Shown here in pieces: positions 21,094 through 32,695 of a DNA stretch of 64,000 nucleotides (position 1 is the first letter of the stretch; every line of letters begins with the position of its first letter). The translations under genes and the position numbers were made by a program. Origin of the DNA: Ranitomeya variabilis (lineage: Eukaryota; Chordata; Amphibia; Anura; Dendrobatidae); assembly GCF_051348905.1 (NCBI RefSeq), contig NC_135236.1, positions 667,712,389 through 667,776,388 on the forward strand, written 5' to 3'. A model generated the notes under the pieces. The model was given only the letters and a program-made list of their open reading frames with translations, had not been told where the DNA came from and searched no databases.

Positions 21094-24000
21094 TCCGGAA
21101 TATATGATCCTTATATCTCTAGCCCTGATTGGTGCCAGTTGTACATAACTAAAAGAGCAATAGAGTCCCATGCAGTTTGGGATGGCTGCACCAGTTTTAG
21201 CTACTATCAGGCGGGAGGGGAATGAGGGGTTTACACAGAGACCGGCTTTTGCAGCACAGAGCCATATAAATTTCTCAGCGATTCCTGCGAGTGTTGCTGG
21301 CACACTGGGATCACATTACAGCCGTATAGCAGTGAAGAGCTTTCTAGGCAGAGTGAAAAAAGGGGGACTCGGAAAAGCCCACAGCATGTGTCTGATAAGC
21401 CATGGACCTTTTTAGGTATATACTCAAAACATGGCATATTCATATTATCGTGACACCTCCCTCTTTTGGACCGCGCTACAGAGGCTGAACCTCTCGGTAC
21501 TCCTCAATGCGCACCTTGGCAGGTTGGCACCGGCGTGACAACCCGTCTGCATTGCCATGCTCGCTGCCCTTTTTGTGTTTCACAGTAAAGTACTGTTGGA
21601 GGGCAAGGCTCCAGCGTAGCAACCTTCCGTTGGTTCCACACATGGCTTGTAGCCAGCACAGAGGGTAGGGCTGCAAATGTTGCAGGGCCCAGACCATGGC
21701 CAGGCACTCCTCGATGGTGGAATAGGCCATCTCCCTCTGCTTAAGCTTCCGGCTCAGGTACAACACGGGGTGCTCTTGGTTCACTGAGTCGACCTGGCTG
21801 AGCACAGCACCAAGGCCATGCTCGCTGGTGTAGGTGTGCACCAGGAACGGTCGACAGCTTTTAACACAGGAGAGTTGCACAGAGCTGTCTTCAAAGCCTG
21901 GAAGGCCCCCTCACAGCCTTTTGTCCATTTGACTATTTGGGGTAGCTTCTTCCTGGTGAGGTCCGTCAAGTGTTTTGCCAGGCTACTATAGTTCAGTACA
22001 AAGCGCCTATAGTACCCTGCAGTGCTCAGAAAGGGCATCACCTTCTTGGTCCTGGGGGTGGGACATGACGCGATCGCGTCCACTTTCCCAGGCTCTGGCC
22101 TTATGGAGTTCCCGCCTACCCGGTGCCCCAGGTAGTGGACCACTCTCATGCCCATCTGGAACTTTCCCAGCTTGATGGTCAGACCTTGGTGAATTCGCCT
22201 GAGCACCTCCTGAAGATGCTGCAGGTGTTCATCCCAAGAGGAACTGAAGATGGCAATGTCATCCAAGTACGCCACCGCGTTTTTCTCCAGTCCCTGAAGC
22301 AGGTTGACAATCCGCTGGAAAGTGGCAGGGACATTCTTCATGCCGAAGGGCATGACCGTGGACTCGTACAGTCCGAAGGGTGTGATAAAAGCAGACTTCT
22401 GCGCCACGGGGCTAAAGGGAATCTGCCAGTATCCCCGACTCAGATCCATTATGGACAGATATTTTGCACGAGCATAGGCTACGTTCACATTTGCGTTGTG
22501 CGCCGCAGCGTCGGCGCCGCAGCGCACAACGCAAACAAAAACGCAGCAAAACGCATGCACAACGCTGCGTTTTGCGCCGCATGCGTCGTTTTTTTCATTG
22601 AATTTGGACGCAGCAAAAATGCAACTTGCTGCGTCCTCTGCGCCCCGACGCGGGCGCCGCAGCGACGCATGCGGCGCAAAACGCAAGTGCGCCGCATGTC
22701 CATGCGCCCCCATGTTAAATATAGGGGCGCATGACGCATGCGGCGCCGCTGCGGCGCCCGACGCTGCGGCGCTGGCCGCAAATGTGAACGTAGCCTAACT
22801 GCTCAAGCAGCTCCCCGATGCATGGCATGGGTGCATGTCAAAGGCTGTGATGGAATTGAGTCCCCTGTAGTCCACGCCGAACCGGGTGGTCCAATTCTTC
22901 TTTGGCACGAGGACTACCAGCGAGGCCCTTGCGCTCTTTGACCGCTGAATCACCCCCAGCTGTAACATATCATCGATGATCTGGTGCATAACCTGCTGCA
23001 CCTTGTCGGAGATCCGCTAGTGGGGCATGATTCCTGGTGTCCACCTCGTGGACCACTAACTCAGTTCTTCCAGGTTGGTTGGAGAACTCGGCCTGGAAGG
23101 GTTCCAATGTGGCCCGCAGCTGCGACCGCAGGGGTTCGGTTAAGGCGCTTACCTCCACGTCCTCGATGGACCCACATGCCTGGGCTTGGGTCAGCATGTC
23201 CAGGAGGGGGTCTTCCTCCACCAGTAAGACGCAGGCTTCATGTTCGTGATTAGCATTCATCATATTGACGTGAAAGGCTTTTCGCCTACCCCGATCGTGG
23301 TCAAGGATGACCACGTAAGTGACTTGGTTGAGCTGTTGGTGGACAATGTGCGGGCCTTCCCAGTCTGCCTGAAGCTTATTCTTTGGTACGGGGACCAGCA
23401 CCCACACCTTTTGACCCACCTGGTAGGTCCACACCTGGGGGTGCGTTCTGGTCGTACCAGTGCTTCTCATCAGCCTGAGCCTGCGTCATGCACCAACTGC
23501 ATCAAGGTCTGCATTTTGTCAAGGAAGCGCATGACACTCGTGGGACACTTCAGAAGGGTTCGGCTCCTTTTCCCAGGATTCCCTTGCCAAACCAAAGGCT
23601 CCCTGGACTCACCTGCCGTACAGGAGCTTGACGGGGGAGAACCCCATCGAGGCCTGCGGAACCTCCCAGAAAGCAAATAGCAGGTGTGGGAGTTACCGCT
23701 CTCACTCGCATCCTTGGGTCTCAACCAGCATGCGTAGCATCTGTTTGAGGGTACCGTTGAAGTGCTCACACAAGCCATTGGTCTGTGGGTGATACTCGAT
23801 ACCAGACGCTTCACCTGCATTCTCTTACAGAGAGCCTCCATTAGGCAAGACTTGAATTGGGGCCCTTGATCGGTAAGCATCTTAGTACCGAGTAGCATAG
23901 TCTACCACAGTGAGGACGTATTGCTTCCCAGAGCAGCTGGGGACGGCCAGCGGGCCCAAAATGTCCACCGTGATCCTCTGGAAAGGCTCCTCTGTCACTG

Positions 24001-25512
24001 GCAAATGGATCTGGGGAGCCTTAAGAGCAGGCGCCGCCTTCCCCACTCTTTGGCAGGTGATACAGGAGCGGCAGTGGTTTGTCACATCTGTCCCCATCTT
24101 GGGCCAATAGAAGTGTTGAGACAGCCGGGCCTTAGTTTTGCTGATCCCCAATTGTCCAGCGAGAGGGATCTCATGGGCAATCCGCAACAACTCACCCCTG
24201 AATTGGTATGGGACAACCAGCTGTCTTTCCCTCAACCACTCCTTTTGGGATTTTCCGGGTACTGTCTCCCGGTACAACCTCTTTCGTTCCCAGAACACCC
24301 TCTCCTTATCAGTCATGGAGGTGGGCGTCTCGGCGAGGTGTCTCAAATTCTCAAGGCTCACATCTGAGTGCAGAGTGGCCTGGAACTCCTGGCTAGGAGA
24401 AGCCAGAAGCGACGCCAGGGTCCCTTCCCCACGGGAACCCTCTGGGACCTGCTCTGGGTCCATCTCTGGTTCAGTCACGCCTGCCTGTGACTGAGGAGGG
24501 TCCAGAAGGTAGAACGTTATCTGCATTCCGGGCACTCTTGACTGCGGGTGACAGTTACCTTCCTCTTTGGCACTGGTTAGTTGCACGGCATCACCTTCCT
24601 CACGGTTCCCATGCATCTCCCCTTTTCCATTAGGGCCATCGCTTGCTCCTGTTAGGGGTTCATCAGCCATCCGACCCCGCAGAGTGACGTGGCTGAGCAC
24701 TCCTGCACCTGTGAACACATCATTCTTAAGAAATTAATGGTTAGCATGTAAAACATGCATATTTCCATCATCAGTATTTCCCTCGGCATTTTCAGAAAAA
24801 AGATTATCAGGTACATCATTAACCGGTAAAGCATTGTCAGGTAACACATGCCATTTCCCATCACTATCATCAGCATTCAATCCTGGGGAGGGAGTCAGGG
24901 ACATAATAGGCAACCATCCTCCCCAAATCAGTCCCCAATAAAACATCAATGTGCAAGTTATCGGACAACACCACTTCCTTCACCCCTCTCCCGGCACCCT
25001 AATCTATATACACCCGGGCCATTGGCAGGGGACAGCGGATGTCCCTAATCCTGGTGACTGTCAGGGTTTTCCCCAGAATAATCTCTTCAGGGGCCACCAG
25101 TTCAGGTTGGATGAGGATTGGTTCAGCCCCGGTGGCCTTGAGCGACATGGCCCCCCATGACCCCATGAGCGATTTCCGGAGTATATGGTCCTTATATCTC
25201 TAGCCCTGATCGACGCCAGTTATACATAACTTTAAAAGAACAATAGAGTCCCATGCAGTTTGGGATGGCTGCACCAGTTTTAGCTAGTATCACGCAGGAG
25301 GGGGAATGAGGGGTTTAAACAGAGACTGGCTTTCACAGCACAGAGCCATATAAATTCCTCAGCGATTCCAGGGAGTGTTGCTGGCACACTGGGCTCACAT
25401 TACAGCCATATAGCAAGGGGAAGGGAGTTGATTGCAGGCTAAGAGTGAAGACCTTTGTAGGCAGAGTGAAAAGAGGGGGGGGGGGGGGGTTGGAAAAACC
25501 CACAGCATGTGG
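21094..25512 (-). mobile_element. Gmr1-type Ty3/gypsy element, decayed, 4.4 kb
   Basis: LTRs of about 360 bp (21094-21455 and 25175 to about 25512, the outer one shortened) share 'gtcccatgcagtttgggatg'. Reading on the minus strand the parts are a protease-like region (about 25.16-24.85 kb), integrase (about 24.4-23.3 kb), reverse transcriptase (about 23.0-21.9 kb) and RNase H (about 21.88-21.48 kb). Integrase therefore precedes RT, the order that defines Gmr1-like gypsy elements and the reverse of ordinary Ty3/gypsy. A gag region is not found. Many breaks, clearly old. A 323-bp MITE sits inside the RT region. Confidence 0.85.
22475..22797. mobile_element. GC-rich palindromic MITE inserted in the Gmr1 element
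   Basis: The ends taggctacgttcacatttgcg and its reverse complement (cgcaaatgtgaacgtagccta) are perfect for about 20 bp. The inside is built from repeated GCGCCGCAGCG-like and 'aaaacgcatgc' motifs, so it folds strongly. It interrupts the Gmr1 RT region and so is younger than that element. Class uncertain. Confidence 0.85.
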
Positions 25513-26526
25513 ACTTTTTACCGAATGTTACCGATTTTAAGAAAAAAATGCTTGTGTTTCCGAATGTGCCATATTCGTGCCGAATTTATGTTTGGCGATC
25601 GTTTTCCAAACATATTTGCTGATCTCTAATAAAGATCAAGGACGGTTGGGTTCAGTTGTAGGACAGTAGATGGAATCAAAGCAATGAGGACACTTCTAAA
25701 ATAAAGAATTGTCATTTCGAATACTGACCCTATTTGGGTCAATGTATGTAATGGATTTTTTATGTGTGTTTTTTTTTCCACTTACAAAATGCCTCATGAA
25801 AATCTGCAAGTAAATTTTGTATTTGAATTTTTTTTAATGTTCGACATTTATATTCCTGCTGGATTGTTGCTTCTTGCTCCTGTGATATCACATTTCCTTT
25901 CCCTAGAAAGCGACACTTTTTTCTATTTTTTTCAATATTTATTAAATTTTTTTATATATTTTTTATATTTTATATCGCTTCCTGTAGAAATCATTAGAGC
26001 AACACTTATTTTATTTCGAAAATGGGCTCCACATTGATGTCTGTGAGCAAATACAATGCAGCAAAATGCAGAAACAATGGACATGGTAAATGTTAAACAT
26101 TTGCATTGGTTAAGTTACAAGCGGAAAATGAGGCATCGTGCACATAACATTCCAAAGATCTCATTTAATTTTCCGGTACTTTATTCTGCACAGGTTTTTT
26201 TTGTTATTTCAAAAAAATGCATCACATGTAATAACCCTCGAGATGCTGTTACAGGACAGAATTGGGAAGTTCAATCAGGAAAACCCTCCAGAATAGTCCA
26301 ATTAAAACAATTATGCAAAGAGTGCGCCAAATATTAATTCACAATGAAAGAATCATTGCACATGTTTGATTGCAGCTATATAACAAATTATAAGGGGCAA
26401 ACACTTGGAATTTTAACACATTTTGATCTTTAAGCATGTCTTTATATTACAATTAGTTGAATGAGCTAAAACATTTAAATGCAACAAATCTGAGATATTC
26501 TCTATCGTATCAATGGATGTATCACG
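25513..26526. other. Downstream flank of TRIM gene A, shared with TRIM gene B
   Basis: From about 25533 this sequence matches 57225-58219 with small differences ('gatcaaggacggttgggttc', 'ctgctggattgttgcttcttgctcc'). No other gene seen. Several AATAAA/ATTAAA-like hexamers could serve the minus-strand TRIM gene. Confidence 0.7.
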
Positions 26527-28128
26527 TTATAATGGTTTCACCCAGTTACTTCTTCCCCCTAATATCTTTATAGAACTTTCATATACACATAATACAGCAT
26601 GGAGGGGCTCGGAGAAGGCGGCAGTGAAGGTGTGTAAGTGTCTGATGGGGTCACACAGCTCATAAAAGGACAACTGCCCGGCCTCATAATCCAGATATAT
26701 CCTGAATCTATTACTGGAGACCTTTTCAGGTAACCGGATCATTTTACTGTCATGTATCACTGAATACTGATTATTAGATCTCCAAAAACTCCAGGACTTG
26801 TTATTAAATCCAATCACTGACTGACGCCTCCTCCTGTCTATACGGGGATAACACATCCCTACACTCCAATCCCTTGATCTACTGATCTCCACATCCCAGT
26901 AATGTCGTCCTGAGGTAAATCCTCTCCTGCTCATCACCTGATCATTCTGGAATCTCTCTGCTGTTTCTGGACGTTTCTGCTTCTCTCCTGTCCAGGTTGC
27001 AGTTTTCAGGTCGTCTGATATAAGGAGATTATTACCAGCTGTGGTTACATCCAGTAATATGTCTGCAGGACCCTCCACATAGATCCCGCTCCTTATACCT
27101 GATATTACGTCACATAATGTGTGTAATGTGTGTGAGATCACAGCCACATCCAGGTCATCTCCATCATGGAGCTGTTTATCATGTCCTCCTGTGTCCTCAT
27201 CACCTCCCTCCTCCTCAGGATCACACAAGTCACCGGTGTCTGGTTCCTGTAAGACAGTCAGTGGATCCGTCATGTTACACAGCTCCTCAATGTGTCTCAT
27301 CTTCCTGGACAGCTCGTCCTTCTTTATTTCCAGCTGATGGATCAGAGCAGACAGTGACAGTGACTCTTCCTTTTCCTGCCTGGAGATCTCACTCAGGACC
27401 TTCTTCTCCAAGTTGTCCACCCGTCTCCTGATGTCTGTACACAGGGCAGTGACTCTCTCGGCTTCTCCAGCTGCTTGTTCTTGAGCTTTTCTCCTGCGCT
27501 CCTCCAGACTCCGGACTCTTTCCTCAGTCTCCTTTCTCTTTGTGTTCAGTTTCTGCAGAACATTTCTCAGTTTCTCCTTCTTTTCAGAGGCCTCATCCAG
27601 CATCTCCACCTGATGTCCCCAATTTTCTCCAGCTAAACTGCAGGACACACTGATACAAGCAGCGTCCTCGGTGCAGTAATATTCCAGCATCTTCTTATGG
27701 ACAGAACATTTCCTTTTCTCCAGAGAAGTGCTGGGATCAGATAAGACGTGTTCTGGTGATTTGCTGTGAACCCTCAGGTGTTTATCACACAGAGAAGCCT
27801 CACAGAGTAGACAGGATCTAACAGCAGGTACAGGAGAGTCCACACAGTAAGTGCAGCAGATCCCGGTGATCTCCTCTTGTTCTTGCTGAGTAATCAGGAA
27901 ACGTTCTGCGACATTATGGAGATTTATGTTCCTCATCAGTGCCGGCCGCACCTGAAACTCTTCTCTGCATTCAGGACAGGAATAAACTCCAGACTCGTCC
28001 TGTGTATCCAGCACACGACCAATACAGACCCGGCAGAAGTTGTGTCCACATCTCAGCATTACAGGGTCCTTAAATGTAGATAAACAGATGGAACACAGCA
28101 GCTCGTCTCTCAGAATAGCAGACGTCAT
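26527..28128 (-). CDS. TRIM-family E3 ubiquitin ligase A (RING, B-boxes, coiled coil, PRY-SPRY)
   Basis: 533 residues in one coding exon. RING zinc ligands are C12, C15, C27, H29, C32, C35, C51, C54. B-box 1 spans about 92-127. B-box 2 starts at C141/H144/C152/D155, but the expected C160 is Ser and H169 is Asn, while C163 and H172 remain, so two of eight ligands are lost. A charged coiled coil covers about 178-300, an acidic Gly/Asp-rich linker about 300-330 and PRY-SPRY about 355-533 (LLDVTTAGNNLLISDD, RHYWDVEISRSRDWSVGMCY, IYLDYEAGQLSFY). The ATG lies 2 bp after a possible acceptor (CTTCCGTAAG), suggesting an intron in the 5' UTR. This architecture is that of TRIM25-like, often immune, ligases expanded in frogs and fish. 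Substrate unknown. Confidence 0.93.
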   Translation of the reverse strand: MTSAILRDELLCSICLSTFKDPVMLRCGHNFCRVCIGRVLDTQDESGVYSCPECREEFQVRPALMRNINLHNVAERFLITQQEQEEITGICCTYCVDSPVPAVRSCLLCEASLCDKHLRVHSKSPEHVLSDPSTSLEKRKCSVHKKMLEYYCTEDAACISVSCSLAGENWGHQVEMLDEASEKKEKLRNVLQKLNTKRKETEERVRSLEERRRKAQEQAAGEAERVTALCTDIRRRVDNLEKKVLSEISRQEKEESLSLSALIHQLEIKKDELSRKMRHIEELCNMTDPLTVLQEPDTGDLCDPEEEGGDEDTGGHDKQLHDGDDLDVAVISHTLHTLCDVISGIRSGIYVEGPADILLDVTTAGNNLLISDDLKTATWTGEKQKRPETAERFQNDQVMSRRGFTSGRHYWDVEISRSRDWSVGMCYPRIDRRRRQSVIGFNNKSWSFWRSNNQYSVIHDSKMIRLPEKVSSNRFRIYLDYEAGQLSFYELCDPIRHLHTFTAAFSEPLHAVLCVYESSIKILGGRSNWVKPL

Positions 28129-28249
28129 GGCTTACGGAAGAAGGAAGAAATTAAACTACAATTCTCTGATACTAAGAAAGCAAAGGTCGGGTTCAACTAT
28201 CTAGAGACAGGGTGCGGCAGAATTGTAATAGGTCTTCAGTCCTCTATAT

Positions 28250-28480
28250 ATGACAGAGGCGTAGCTAGGGTTTTGGTTCAGGGGGGGGGGCGAAGCTTCT
28301 GAGTGGGCCCCTAACCAGGTAACCTTGATTACAACTGGGTGACGCACCCTAATATTGGAGGAGAACCTCAGCAGGTGACCGCGCTATTACTGAAGATTAT
28401 CTCTATTTCAAGACCAACCTAGATATTACCGCCATATGGTCAGTGGTAGATACCAGCCCTACAGAACATATAAGAGATTA
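28250..28480. other. Dispersed repeat edge, no gene
   Basis: 'ggcgtagctagggttttgg' and 'gtgggcccctaac' look like the end of a dispersed repeat whose other edge may be the similar 'ggtagctatgctactga' at about 40930. Homology with the TRIM B region stops at 28249. Confidence 0.4.
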
Positions 28481-29505
28481 TGAGTCGCCCACAGGGCAGT
28501 GGGGTACTCGGTATCGGGTCCGGTCGCAAGGGGGAATGTCACGGTGGCTGCGACCCGGTCCGTGGCCCTGGGCCTCATCGTTAAAGGGGAATGGTCTTTA
28601 AAGGGGTAAATGTTCAAAGTCTGTTGTGACGCCACCTGTGGTGTTCGGTCAGTAGTGGGACCGACGCTGCATTAAACGGGTCCCCTGGGGGATGTTGCGG
28701 CAGCACGGGTGTTACACTTCCCACAGGTGAAGCGGGTCCCCAGGGGTCCTATGGTGTGTGGCCAAGATGTTGGTAGGTGCCGATGAGTAAATTAAGGAGA
28801 CAAGTTGTAAGTTTTTACCTGGTTTACTATGTATGATAGACCACAGTCCAGGGCATCGGCAACAGGTCCATTAGGAGTCCAGGCAGACCAGAGACGAGTG
28901 GAATCCCCTTAGCAGGTCAGGTAGGAGCCTCCCACTCTGCGCTTGCTGTGTCTGAGGTCCCTGCTGCCACGAAGTGTCCCAAACAAGGTCCTTATTCTTT
29001 CCCCTGTCCTGGGACAGGTACCTGTATGTATGCAGCTTGAGCCGTGCCTACTGGGGTCTTTTCACGGTGACTCCAGGCTCCAAGGTGCTGCTGTACCACA
29101 GGTGAAAATGGGCTGTCCATGTAATTCTATGCCCTCCGGTTCTGATCTGTGTCATAGTTCCACAAAAGTCTAGGGCCCCCGGTACCCGGTTTCTGCGCAC
29201 TGACTACTTGGAGGCCTTCTCGTAGCCTCCTGGTGTCCTGTATCTCCACTGTGCTCCATCACTGTCTGTCCTCGCTCACAGACTCTCTGTACAGACTAAC
29301 CTAACTCCTCCTCCAAACCAGGATCTTTATCCAGGGAAGCTGCCCTAAAACCAGGGTTTTGAGCTCCCCCTCCTGGCCTGGATTTGGAAGGTGTTGTGTG
29401 TGTCATTACCTGCCATAGGGAACCTCACTTGTCTCCAGGCATAGTACTACCCTCCCCAAGTGAAAGGCAGCACTACTGTGGTAGCCGAACTCCTGGGGTG
29501 CCACA
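28481..29505. mobile_element. Probable solo LTR, about 1.0 kb
   Basis: Begins tgagtcgcccacagggcagtg and ends ctggggtgccaca, with atta on both sides (28477-28480, 29506-29509) as a possible target duplication. It has no long open frame and a promoter-like GC-rich start. No second LTR or internal part is present. Family not identified. A fossil. Confidence 0.5.
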
Positions 29506-30229
29506 ATTACAGCACAGTTACAGATAATGACATACCGCTGATGTTCTTTCTGACTGAGTCCTTCACTTTTCCCGTCTTTTCCATCTGGCCCAGACCGACA
29601 TGACAACTTCTTCCAGCCCGGACTCAGCTGCAGAGAAAACAGACACGTTTCACTTCTCATATTCCAGCCATCACCATCCAGTCCCAACCTGCACAAACTC
29701 CTCATCCTGCTGAAATCACAATACTGAGACGCTGCTGCCGTATGTGTCCCTATTACTGCGCCTGCTGTGTGGTTCTCTGTGCCCTCTAAATTCTAAAGTA
29801 ACCCTCTATAATATAGTAATGCCAGGTGCAAGTGCCCTAGAAAACAGTGCCCACATTTTGCCCCCTAGAAAGTAATAATGCCCTGTGTGCCCCTTTGACA
29901 GTCACAGTGACCTGAGTTACCCTATAACAAAAAGTGTCCACTTTACATTTAATAATGTCCCGAGTCTCCCCCCCTGTACAGCTCCCCTATACACAGTGTG
30001 ATGCTCTCTTATACACAGTATACTGACCCCTAACTGTATAGTACACCCACATAGAATACTGACCCCTTAGTAGCCCCCAAACTGTTTGATGGCTCCAACA
30101 CTGTACGATGGCCCCTTCACTGTAATCCCCACACTGGATGATGGCCCCTTCACTGTAATCTCCACACTGTACGATGGACCCCTAGATAGCCTCCATATAG
30201 TATAATGCACCAGATCATCCTAAATACAG
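29506..30229. other. Degenerate repeat leading into the 34-bp minisatellite; no gene
   Basis: Short repeated phrases ('atggccccttcactgtaat', 'cacactgtacgatgg', 'agtataatgcacc') grade into the minisatellite that follows. No gene. Confidence 0.5.
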
Positions 30230-31889
30230 TATAATGCACTCCCCATAGGCCTACTCTATATTGTATAATGCACCCCCATAGGCAGACTCTATAGCACAAG
30301 ACAGCACCCATAGGCAGACTCTGTGGTGTAAGGCAGCACCCCATAGGCAGACCCTGTAGTATAAGGCAGTACCCCAATAGACAGACCCTGTAGTATAAGA
30401 GCACCCCATAGGCAGACCCTGCAGTATAAGGCAGCACCCCATAGGCAGACCTTGTAGTATAAGACAGCACCCCATAGGCAGACCCTGTAGTATAAGGCAG
30501 CACCCACATAGGCAGATTATGTAGTATAAGGCAGCACCCCCATAGGCAGATTCTGTAGTATAAGGCAGCACCTCCATAGGCAGCTCCTCTAGTATAAAGG
30601 TACCGTCACACTCAGCGACGCTGCAGCGATATAGACAACGAGCCGATCGCTGCAGCGTAGCTGTTTAGGTCGCTGGGGAGCTGTCACACAGACAGCTCTC
30701 TCCAGCGACCAACGATCAGGGGAACGACTTCGGCATCGTTGAAACTGTCTTCAACGATGCCGAAGTCCCCCTGCAGCACCCGGGTAACCAGGGTAAACAT
30801 CGGGTTATTAAGCGCAGGGCCGCGCTTAGTAACCCGATATTTACCCTGGTTACCATTGTAAAAGTAAAAAAAAAAACACTACATACTCACCTTCTGATGT
30901 CTGTCACGTCCCCCGCCGACGGCTTCCCTGCACTGAATGTGTCAGTGCCGGCACCCAGCAGTGACAGTCAGTGCAGGGAAGCTCTTGGCCGGAGCGCATG
31001 CATTTAGCAGCGCTCCTGCTGAAAGCAGTTTAACCCTGTGGACGCCGGGGGACGTGACAGACATCAGAAGGTGAGTATGTACTGTTTTTTTTTACTTTTA
31101 CAATGGTAACCAGGGTAAATATTGGGTTACTAATCGCGGCCCTGCGCTTGGTAACCCAATGTTTACCCTGGTTACCATTGTAAAACATTGCAGGCATCGT
31201 TGCTTTTGCTGTCAAACACAACGATACGCACCGATCTGACGACCAAATAAAGTTCTGGACTTCTAGCTCCGACCAGCGATATCACAGCAGGATCCAGATC
31301 GCTGCTGCGTGTCAAACACAATGAGATCGCTATCCAGGACATTGCAACGTCATGTCATGGATCACTGTTGTTCTCGTTGTAAAGTCGCTCAGTGTGAAGG
31401 TACCTTAAGGCAGCACCCCCATAGGCAGATTCTGTAGCATAAGGCAGCACCCCCTTAGGCAGATTCTGTAGTATAAGGCAGCACCCCCATAGGCAGCTCC
31501 TGTAGAATAAGGCAGCACCCCCAAAGACAGATCCTGTAGCATAAGACAGCACCCCATAGGCAGCTCCTGTGGTATAGGGCAGCACCCCCATAGGCAGATT
31601 CTGTAGAATTAGACAGCACCCTATAGGCAGCTCCTGTAGTATACGGCAGCACCCCCATAGGCAGATTCTGTAGTATAAGGCAGCTCCCCCATAGGCAGAT
31701 CCTGTAGTATATGGCAGCACCCGCATAGGCAGATCCTGTAGTATAAGGCAGCCCCCCATAGGCAGATCCTGTAGTATAAGGCAGCCCCCCATAGGCAGAT
31801 TCTGTAGTATAAGGCAGCCCCCCATACGCAGATCCTGTAATATAGGGCAGCACCTCTATTGGCAGCTTCTGTAGCATAATGCAGCACCC
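30230..31889. repeat. 34-bp minisatellite (interrupted)
   Basis: The unit is about aggcagcacccccataggca plus gatcctgtagtata, repeated about 11 times to 30596 and about 14 times from 31407 to 31889, and resuming at 40409-40480. It is split first by a MITE and then by a gypsy element. Frames across it (GCCLILQ-type repeats) are artefacts. Confidence 0.93.
30597..31406. mobile_element. MITE with AAGGTACC ends, 810 bp
   Basis: The ends aaggtaccgtcacactcagcgacg and cgctcagtgtgaaggtacctt form imperfect inverted repeats. Inner inverted pairs include 'taaacatcgggttattaagc' and 'ggtaaccagggtaaatattg'. No coding capacity. It sits cleanly within the 34-bp minisatellite. The superfamily is not certain. 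Confidence 0.8.
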
Positions 31890-32695
31890 TGTTGTGAATT
31901 CCGCTCTTGGGCTCCCTCCGGTGGTTGTAAGTGGCACTTTTGTGAGTTCTACTCTTGGGCTCCCTCCGGTGGATTTAAGTGGAACTGCTGCTCCTTGGAT
32001 TTAGCAGTCAGCAGCTGCTTCCACTGATCGTCTATTCTGGCTCAGCTATTTATCCTGGCTCCATCCTTCAGCCAGTGCCAGTTGTCAATGGTTCCTGCTT
32101 GGATTCACATCTCTCTTGGATTTCCCTGATATTCTGACCAGTTCAGCAAAGATAAGTCCTTGCTTTGTTCTTTTGCTTTCCACTTGTTGTGGACTTAATC
32201 GTTCAGCACATTCTTTGTTTTTTCTAGTCCAGCTTGTCAGTATGGATTTATTCAGTTAAGCTGGAAGCTCTGGGAAGCAGATTTACCCTCCGCACCTTTA
32301 GTCAGGGGTGGAGATTTTTGTAAACTCTGTGGTGGATTTTTCTAGTTTTTAATACTGACCGCACAGCATTCTGTCCTGTTCTGTCTATCTAGCTAGATTG
32401 GCCTCCTTTGCTTCATCCTAGTTTCATTCTGTGTATGTCATTTCCCTCTCCACTCACAGTCAATATTTGTGGGGGGCTGTCTGTCCTTTGGGAATTTTCT
32501 CTGAGGCAAGATAGCTTTCCTGTTTCTATCTTTAGGGGTAGTTAGTCCTCCGGCTGTGACGAGGTGTCTAGGGAGTGACAGGAACATCCCACGGCTACTT
32601 CTAGTGTTGTGTTAAGCTCAGGAACTGCGGTCAGTACAGGTACCACCTCCTCCAGAGCACGTCCATGTTGCTCCTAAACCACCAGTTCATAACAG
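31890..32695 (+). repeat. 5' LTR of gypsy element 1
   Basis: Begins tgttgtgaattccgc, ends ttcataacag. It is followed by 'tacaactgg', the likely primer-binding region. Confidence 0.93.

Noticed and set aside
27117-27431. Plus-strand frame opposite TRIM A (and its twin at 58810-59124)
   Set aside because: Shadow of the TRIM coding strand, present in both paralogues only because the sense strand is conserved.
30230-30596. CRISPR array
   Set aside because: Repeats are directly tandem with no unique spacers, and the genome is eukaryotic.
30150-31937. Minus-strand frames of up to 160 codons with 'GCCLILQ' repeats, like a repetitive secreted protein
   Set aside because: Translation of the 34-bp minisatellite; the frame shifts each unit and it is interrupted by transposons.
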